Shown here piece by piece: positions 60,022-64,000 of a DNA stretch of 64,000 bases. Under the pieces are notes generated by a model, which was given only the letters and a program-made list of their open reading frames with translations, was not told where the DNA came from and made no database searches. Source of the stretch: Kibdelosporangium banguiense (lineage in GTDB: Bacteria; Actinomycetota; Actinomycetes; Mycobacteriales; Pseudonocardiaceae). Where the stretch lies: the NCBI RefSeq assembly GCF_017876405.1, contig NZ_JAGINW010000001.1, forward strand, positions 248,001 to 312,000, read 5' to 3'. Both the position numbers and the translations under genes were made by a program. Position 1 is the stretch's first letter. Every line of letters begins with the position of its first letter.

Positions 60022-60052
60022 TCGCAGCTAGTACCGCTTGTCACGTACTGCA

Positions 60053-60077
60053 GAAAGCGCTTTCAGAAAGCGCTTTC
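60053..60077. promoter_or_regulatory. Tandem LacI-family operators
   Basis: Two perfect copies of the palindrome GAAAGCGCTTTC (60053-60064 and 60066-60077), 13 bp centre to centre. The central CpG flanked by AAAG/CTTT is the classic LacI-family half-site arrangement. They lie just downstream of a minus-strand -10 element and 51 bp upstream of the LacI-type gene, so autoregulation and repression of the transporter operon are both expected. Confidence 0.75.
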
Positions 60078-60083
60078 TGCGCT

Positions 60084-60113
60084 AGAGTAGACAGGCCCGG
60101 CGCGGCCGGTCAA
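60084..60113 (-). promoter_or_regulatory. Probable promoter of the ABC transporter operon
   Basis: On the minus strand TTGACC (60113-60108), an 18-bp spacer and TACTCT (60089-60084) form a housekeeping-type promoter. Transcription would start inside the operator pair, an ideal position for repression. Confidence 0.5.
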
Positions 60114-60127
60114 GAAGTGGAGAACCG

Positions 60128-61162
60128 ATGCCTGAACGCACGCACGTGACGTTGCAGGACGTCGCCCGGGCCGCCAGTGTGTCACCCGCGACCGCGTCCC
60201 GGGTGCTCAACGGAAGCGCCAAAGTCCGCGACGACCTGCGCGAACGCGTGCAGGACGCGGCCGGAAGGCTTGCCTACGCACCCAATGCGCACGCACAGGC
60301 GCTCGCGGGCGCGTCCCGCCGGACGGTCGGCGTGATCTGCCACGACGTCAGCGACCCGTATTTCGCTGTGATCGCAAGAGGAATCATGCGTGTGGCCGGT
60401 GACAACGGCCTGCTTGTCATGCTAGCCAGCACTTTCCGTGACGCCGACCGCGAAGTCGCCTACGTATCCATGCTCCGCGCCCAGCGTGCACCGGCGATTC
60501 TCCTGATCGGATCAGGGTTCGAGGACAAGGCCTGGGAGCGTTCCCTGGCCGCCGAACTGGATCCTTATCTGCGTGGCGGCGGCCGGGTTGCGGTTGTGTC
60601 ACGGCACCGGAGTCTGCGCGTGGACAGTGTGCTGCCGGAAAACCGGGCCGGTGCCGCCGCTTTGGCCAACGCGTTGCTGGAAATGGGCCATCGCCGATTC
60701 GCCGTTCTGGCCGGGCCGCGCGGACTGACCACTGTGTCCGACCGGATCGCGGGCTTCCGCGAGTCGCTTTCGGCCGCCGGTGTTCACATTTCTGAAGAGG
60801 ACATCGTCGAAGGCGGGTTCACCCGCGACGGCGGCTACGACGCGATGAACCGGTTGATCGACCGCGGTCTGCGCGCGACCTGCGTGTTCGCGGTGACCGA
60901 CGTGATGGCGATCGGCGCCTTGACGGCGTTGCGGGACAAAGGCTTGTCGGTGCCGGGTGACGTATCCATGGCGGGGTTCGACGACATACCTATTGTCCGC
61001 GACCTGACGCCACCGCTCACCACGGTGGCGTTGCCGTTGGAGCAACTGGGCGAACGGGCGATGGAACTCGCACTGCGGGAGAACTCCGGGCGGCGTAGCC
61101 GAATCCTGCGGATGGCCGGTGAGGTCGTCATCCGCGAGAGCACAGGAAGGGTGCCGTCGTGA
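60128..61162 (+). CDS. LacI family transcriptional regulator
   Basis: 344 aa. N-terminal LacI helix-turn-helix (VTLQDVARAASVSPATASRVLNG) with the hinge helix ANxxAxALAG-like NAHAQALAGAS, followed by a periplasmic-binding-protein-like effector domain (VGVICHDVSDPYFAVIARGI; FAVTDVMAIGALTALRDKGLSVPGDVSMAGFDDIPI). It controls the divergent transporter and probably itself through the three operators. The downstream enolase-superfamily gene overlaps its stop by 4 bp (GTGA). Confidence 0.93.
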   Translation: MPERTHVTLQDVARAASVSPATASRVLNGSAKVRDDLRERVQDAAGRLAYAPNAHAQALAGASRRTVGVICHDVSDPYFAVIARGIMRVAGDNGLLVMLASTFRDADREVAYVSMLRAQRAPAILLIGSGFEDKAWERSLAAELDPYLRGGGRVAVVSRHRSLRVDSVLPENRAGAAALANALLEMGHRRFAVLAGPRGLTTVSDRIAGFRESLSAAGVHISEEDIVEGGFTRDGGYDAMNRLIDRGLRATCVFAVTDVMAIGALTALRDKGLSVPGDVSMAGFDDIPIVRDLTPPLTTVALPLEQLGERAMELALRENSGRRSRILRMAGEVVIRESTGRVPS

Positions 61163-62295
61163 CGTTGGCCGGCCTGACCATCGACAGGGTCGAGACATTC
61201 GCCGTTCCGCTGCCGACGCTGCGCGCGTTCGGCGTAGCCGGCGGAAGCATCGCCGTCGTGGGCAAACCGAGCATCCGCATCCTGGTGAAGGTCACAGCCG
61301 GGGACCACTTCGGCTGGGGCGAGGCGACTCCGATCCCCGCGTGGACCTACGAGACCCGCGAGTCGATCGTCAGCACAATCGACGGCTACCTGGCGCCCGC
61401 GATCATCGGCAGACCCGCCTGGGATCTCGACGGCGTCACCTCAGTATTCGACCGCGCCATCAACCGCGGCTTCAGCATCGGCGCTCCCCTGGCCAAGTGC
61501 GCAGTCGACATGGCGTTGCACGATCTGCTGGGACGCGCTTTGGGCGTGTCGCTCGGCGTGTTGTGGGGCCAGCGCCGGCTGGAGGAGATCCAGCTCGGCT
61601 GGGTGGTGTCCGGCCAAGGCCCCGACGAGGTCGCCGCAGCGGTCGCAGAGGGCCAGTCGTTGGGATATCAGGCTTTCAAGGTCAAGATCGGGTTGCACAG
61701 CGAAGCCGAGGACTTGGCCATCGTGGCCGCCGTGCGTAAGGCCGCGCCGGATGCACCGCTGTGGGTGGACGCGAACCAGGCCTACTCGGTCGCGGAGGCC
61801 GTACGCATCTCGAAGGCGTTGGACGGTTTAGGCGTCACGGCCTTCGAACAGCCTTTGCCCGCCAACGATGTCGCCGGGTTGCAGCGGTTGCGCGACTTGT
61901 CCGCGGTGCCTGTCGCCCTGGATGAAAGCCTGCGCCACCCCACCGACATGGCGACGTTCGTCCGGTTGGGCGCCGTCGACGTGGCGATCGCCAAGGTCCA
62001 GCGCAGCGGCGGCCTCACGTTGTCACGCCGCTTGTGCCAGCTCGCCGAGGACAGCGGAGTCCGCCTGATGGGCTCCGGCCTGACCGACTCCGATCTCGGC
62101 CTGGCCGCTTCCTTGCACCTGTTCTCCGCATTCGGCATTTCCACGCCAGTCGATCTCAACGGGCGTCAGTTCATCGACTCCGTTTACGCCACTGGGAACA
62201 CGGTCAAGGTGGCCAATGGCGCCGCCGCAGTGCCCACGGGGCCAGGACTCGGCGTCGAGGTCGACGAGGATCTCGTGCGGTCACTGGCGACATGA
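61159..62295 (+). CDS. Mandelate racemase/muconate lactonizing enzyme family protein
   Basis: 378 aa starting at a GTG that overlaps the LacI stop. Enolase-superfamily residues: FKVKIG (catalytic Lys pair), WVDANQAY, FEQPL, ALDES and IAKVQRSGG (second catalytic Lys). The capping domain carries GWGEATPIPAWTYETRES. The arrangement is of the MLE subgroup rather than mandelate racemase; cycloisomerase, epimerase or dehydratase activity is possible. Co-regulation with an NMT1-type importer suggests it acts on the imported compound. Confidence 0.87.
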   Translation: MTLAGLTIDRVETFAVPLPTLRAFGVAGGSIAVVGKPSIRILVKVTAGDHFGWGEATPIPAWTYETRESIVSTIDGYLAPAIIGRPAWDLDGVTSVFDRAINRGFSIGAPLAKCAVDMALHDLLGRALGVSLGVLWGQRRLEEIQLGWVVSGQGPDEVAAAVAEGQSLGYQAFKVKIGLHSEAEDLAIVAAVRKAAPDAPLWVDANQAYSVAEAVRISKALDGLGVTAFEQPLPANDVAGLQRLRDLSAVPVALDESLRHPTDMATFVRLGAVDVAIAKVQRSGGLTLSRRLCQLAEDSGVRLMGSGLTDSDLGLAASLHLFSAFGISTPVDLNGRQFIDSVYATGNTVKVANGAAAVPTGPGLGVEVDEDLVRSLAT

Positions 62296-62296
62296 G

Positions 62297-62423
62297 ATGT
62301 GCGCCTCGGCGACGACGTCGGCTCCGTCGGTCCGCACGCACAGGTTCGATCGTGACGGTCGGGTCGAGGTAGCCAGGGATGTCGAAGCTCTTCACGTTGG
62401 GGTAGCACGCCTGCGCCGAGCGG
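62297..62423 (-). pseudogene. Possible frameshifted C-terminal gene remnant
   Basis: On the minus strand one frame reads NVKSFDIPGYLDPTVTIEP with good third-position GC. The coding signal then seems to move to another frame that reads CVRTDGADVVAEAHISCRQ and stops at 62295. There is no complete ORF. This looks like the tail of a decayed or frameshifted gene, but the evidence is only codon bias over 120 bp. Confidence 0.25.
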
Positions 62424-62801
62424 TCAGCTCTTCACCACGGTCTTGTTCCAAGCCGTGTAGCCGGCGAGTTCGGCTTCCTCGATGGAGGGGAATGTCAACT
62501 CGCCCTTCACGCGGTTGTAGTACGGCGAGTCCGGGGTGTGGTAGCGCATGGACTTCTTGGACGCCTTGACGATCAGGGGCTCGCCTGCTTCGGGTTCTTC
62601 AACGATCTCTTGCTCGGCAACCGGTGGTTCTTGTGTCCCCAATGCCACATTGGGGACGTTGGATGCCCCCAATGTGGCATTGGGGGCATTGGGGGCATCG
62701 CCGGCCGTTGGTTTGAGCCGGAGGGCGAGGGTGGTGATCGCGGCGCCGGTGAGGAAGGACACCAGGCACAGCAGGAAGATCTGACCAGCTAGCCACGCCA
62801 C
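62424..62801 (-). CDS. Single-pass membrane protein with sunset domain (ArfC-like channel accessory protein)
   Basis: About 125 aa from the GTG at 62801; a longer in-frame start (62849) would overlap the upstream gene. An N-terminal membrane helix WLAGQIFLLCLVSFLTGAAI is followed by a Pro/Ala/Asn-rich hinge and a C-terminal sunset-type domain (MRYHTPDSPYYNRVKGELTF, then SIEEAELAGYTAWNK). That domain is found in actinobacterial accessory proteins linked to ArfA/OmpATb. The hinge (NAPNATLGASNVPNVALG) is encoded by two units of the AATG-CCA-CATT palindromic repeat. It lies 7 bp downstream of the BON-like ArfA gene. Confidence 0.78.
   Translation of the reverse strand: MAWLAGQIFLLCLVSFLTGAAITTLALRLKPTAGDAPNAPNATLGASNVPNVALGTQEPPVAEQEIVEEPEAGEPLIVKASKKSMRYHTPDSPYYNRVKGELTFPSIEEAELAGYTAWNKTVVKS
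62637..62686. repeat. Palindromic repeat pair inside the ArfC-like gene
   Basis: CCCCAATGCCACATTGGGG at 62637-62655, and an opposite-orientation copy (core AATG-TGG-CATT with five-base C/G arms) at 62666-62686, followed by an extra CATTGGGGGCAT-like tail. It is the same family as 50412-50468. It is read in frame, encoding the linker between membrane helix and sunset domain. Confidence 0.8.
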
Positions 62802-62808
62802 GTTGCGT

Positions 62809-63429
62809 TCACTCCTTGGTTTTTGTCTGATCGACCACGGTTGTGTCACCGAAGAGGCGTTTCATCAGGGCCACGATCGCTTTGCGCCGGTTGTCGTCCG
62901 GCACGACACCGGCGATCGTGACCTTGCGGGCCTCGATGGTGACGGTCATGTCCTCGGGCTGTTGAGTGATCAACGCGACCAGGGCCTCGGCGGCCTTGGT
63001 CTTGATCGGGAAGTCGGTGCCGCGCTGGGTTTTCGTCTCGTCGACGAGTGCGCGGCCATGGGTGTGCTGCGTCAGTTTCCGGATGAACTGCTCGCGCCAG
63101 GACTGCTGCTCTGTCGTCCCTGTGACAACGACTTCGCCGGTGCGGAACACCATGCTCATCGACGTGAGTTCAGGGTCCACAACGGACACGCTGCGGACAC
63201 CGGTCGCGGCTTCCAGCCGGCTCTCGGTCGCGGTGATCTGCTCGACCGGAATCCCGCTGACCACAACGTCCCGGCCGCTGACCACGAGCTCGGCGCCCGG
63301 CAGCACCTTGTGTGCCTCGGCCTGCACCTGCCGCTCGATGCTCCCGGCCTGCAGCGTCAGCCCCACCACGGTGATCAACGCAGGCACCAGCACCGCGGCC
63401 CAGAACCACCAGCGGGGAAACCTCGACAT
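62809..63429 (-). CDS. ArfA/OmpATb-like BON-domain membrane protein lacking the OmpA domain
   Basis: 206 aa with an N-terminal membrane anchor (FPRWWFWAAVLVPALITVVGLTLQ) and two BON-like alpha/beta repeats (ELVVSGRDVVVSGIPVEQ... and DMTVTIEARKVTIAGVVPDD). Mycobacterial OmpATb/ArfA has such an N-terminal region followed by a C-terminal OmpA peptidoglycan-binding domain, which is absent here. Its partner is the sunset-domain protein just downstream. A stress or envelope role is inferred from the family. Confidence 0.72.
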   Translation of the reverse strand: MSRFPRWWFWAAVLVPALITVVGLTLQAGSIERQVQAEAHKVLPGAELVVSGRDVVVSGIPVEQITATESRLEAATGVRSVSVVDPELTSMSMVFRTGEVVVTGTTEQQSWREQFIRKLTQHTHGRALVDETKTQRGTDFPIKTKAAEALVALITQQPEDMTVTIEARKVTIAGVVPDDNRRKAIVALMKRLFGDTTVVDQTKTKE

Positions 63430-63556
63430 GGCCGCACTTCCTACCGCCTGGCTACCGCCACAGCCAGCCCATCGCAGCCCAACACGGCCAAGTTCACCCG
63501 ATCCAGTGGCATTGACGGGTTTGCCGCGCGCTCCTACGCTGACCTTGCCGCCGCAA

Positions 63557-63570
63557 TGTAAACGTTTACA
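63557..63570. promoter_or_regulatory. LacI-family operator upstream of the GH28-like gene
   Basis: TGTAAACGTTTACA is a perfect 14-bp palindrome with the LacI-type central CG, and lies 14 bp upstream of the predicted start. It has a different half-site from the GAAAGCGCTTTC operators, so it needs another regulator, probably outside the window. Confidence 0.65.
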
Positions 63571-63584
63571 ATAAGGTGGTCACC

Positions 63585-64000
63585 TTGAGATTCTCAAGTT
63601 CGAGAAGGGCGTGGCTCGCCGCTGCCGCCGTGCTGGGGTTGCTCACCGCCGGTGGGGAGCCGGTTCTGGCTGTTCAGGCCGTTTTCAACGTCAAGAGCTA
63701 CGGGGCGACGGGCAACGGCTCGAGCAATGACACGTCCGCCATCAACAACGCGATCACCGCCGCGAACTCGGCGGGCGGCGGGATCGTCCAGTTCCCGCCG
63801 GGAACGTACCGGTCGAACAACTCGATCCACATGAAGAGCAACGTCACCATCCAGCTCGACGCCGGATCGACGATCATGGGGTCGGACGCCGACGACTACG
63901 ACCCGCCCGAATCCAACCAGTGGGACGACTACCAGGACTACGGGCACAGCCACTTCCACAACGCGATGATCTGGGGCGACCGGCTGACCAACATCGCGTT
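63585..64000 (+). CDS. Secreted glycoside hydrolase family 28-like protein (5' part)
   Basis: Open to the window edge. The TTG at 63585 has AAGG 8 bases upstream; a GTG at 63576 is an alternative. It has a signal peptide (RRAWLAAAAVLGLLTAGGEP, Ala-rich cleavage region). The mature N-terminus FNVKSYGATGNGSSNDTSAI, then GGGIVQFPPGTYRS, SNVTIQLDAGSTIMGS and HNAMIWGD, is the start of a right-handed beta-helix of the polygalacturonase/pectate-lyase-3 type (GH28). The catalytic Asp residues lie beyond the edge, so the enzyme class is provisional. Confidence 0.75.
   Translation, partial: MRFSSSRRAWLAAAAVLGLLTAGGEPVLAVQAVFNVKSYGATGNGSSNDTSAINNAITAANSAGGGIVQFPPGTYRSNNSIHMKSNVTIQLDAGSTIMGSDADDYDPPESNQWDDYQDYGHSHFHNAMIWGDRLTNIA

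Noticed and set aside
50412..62686. CRISPR-like repeats
   Set aside because: Only two clusters of two units each, with self-complementary units and no regular spacers or cas genes.
63594..63959. 121-aa minus-strand frame at the right edge
   Set aside because: Antisense to the GH28-like gene, which has a signal peptide and clear beta-helix sequence.

Overview
The window is high-GC DNA with strong third-position GC bias, dense coding and frequent GTG starts. It carries an MbtH-like protein, a PaaX-family regulator, an ArfA/ArfC-like pair, an actinobacterial-type o-succinylbenzoate synthase and a giant NRPS operon. Together these indicate a filamentous actinomycete, plausibly of the Pseudonocardiaceae; the family-level guess is inference. 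I saw no rRNA, tRNA, CRISPR array, transposase or integrase.

Left arm (1-18985): an SDR; a GDSL esterase-TetR pair with a 15-bp palindromic operator; a gene I do not recognise; a PaaX-like regulator; a compact four-gene operon (cytosolic subtilase, ECF-like sigma factor, small beta-sandwich protein, TPR-CHAT caspase-like protease); an aryl-CoA catabolic block (RidA, SDR, anthraniloyl/salicylyl-CoA monooxygenase-reductase fusion, acyl-CoA dehydrogenase, MarR) around an inverted-repeat operator; a Gfo/Idh/MocA oxidoreductase; a predicted eCIS-type effector (LQRTAGN motif, two ubiquitin-like domains, CheD/NTAN1-like candidate domain); a DUF309 protein; a patatin; and a phosphoribosyltransferase.

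Centre (19010-48833): one leftward operon of about 30 kb. In transcription order it encodes a penicillin-binding-protein-type thioesterase, NRPS-1 (A-T | C-T-E | C-A-T), NRPS-2 (C-A-T-E | C-A-T | C-A-T-E | C-A-T | C-A-T-E), an MFS exporter and an MbtH-like protein, ending in a strong stem-loop. The eight modules predict an octapeptide with strictly alternating L and D residues. The line has no cis thioesterase and ends in an E domain, so the PBP-type enzyme next to it is the obvious candidate to release and cyclise the peptide. Module 2 has no A domain. Binding-pocket residues read from the sequence give one code for three A domains (hydrophobic/aromatic-looking), a second nearly invariant acidic code for three (basic substrate likely), and a valine code for the last.

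Right arm (49217-64000): a VTT-domain membrane protein, an SRPBCC protein, menC, a glutathione peroxidase, a three-gene secreted set (beta-helix-like protein, ThuA/glucose-sorbosone dehydrogenase/PKD/CBM protein, Tat-exported TIM barrel), an NMT1-type ABC transporter divergent from a LacI regulator plus enolase-superfamily enzyme with three operator copies, an ArfA/ArfC-like pair, and the 5' end of a secreted GH28-like enzyme behind a LacI-type operator. A dispersed palindromic repeat built on AATG-CCA-CATT occurs at two places 12 kb apart, once in frame inside a gene.
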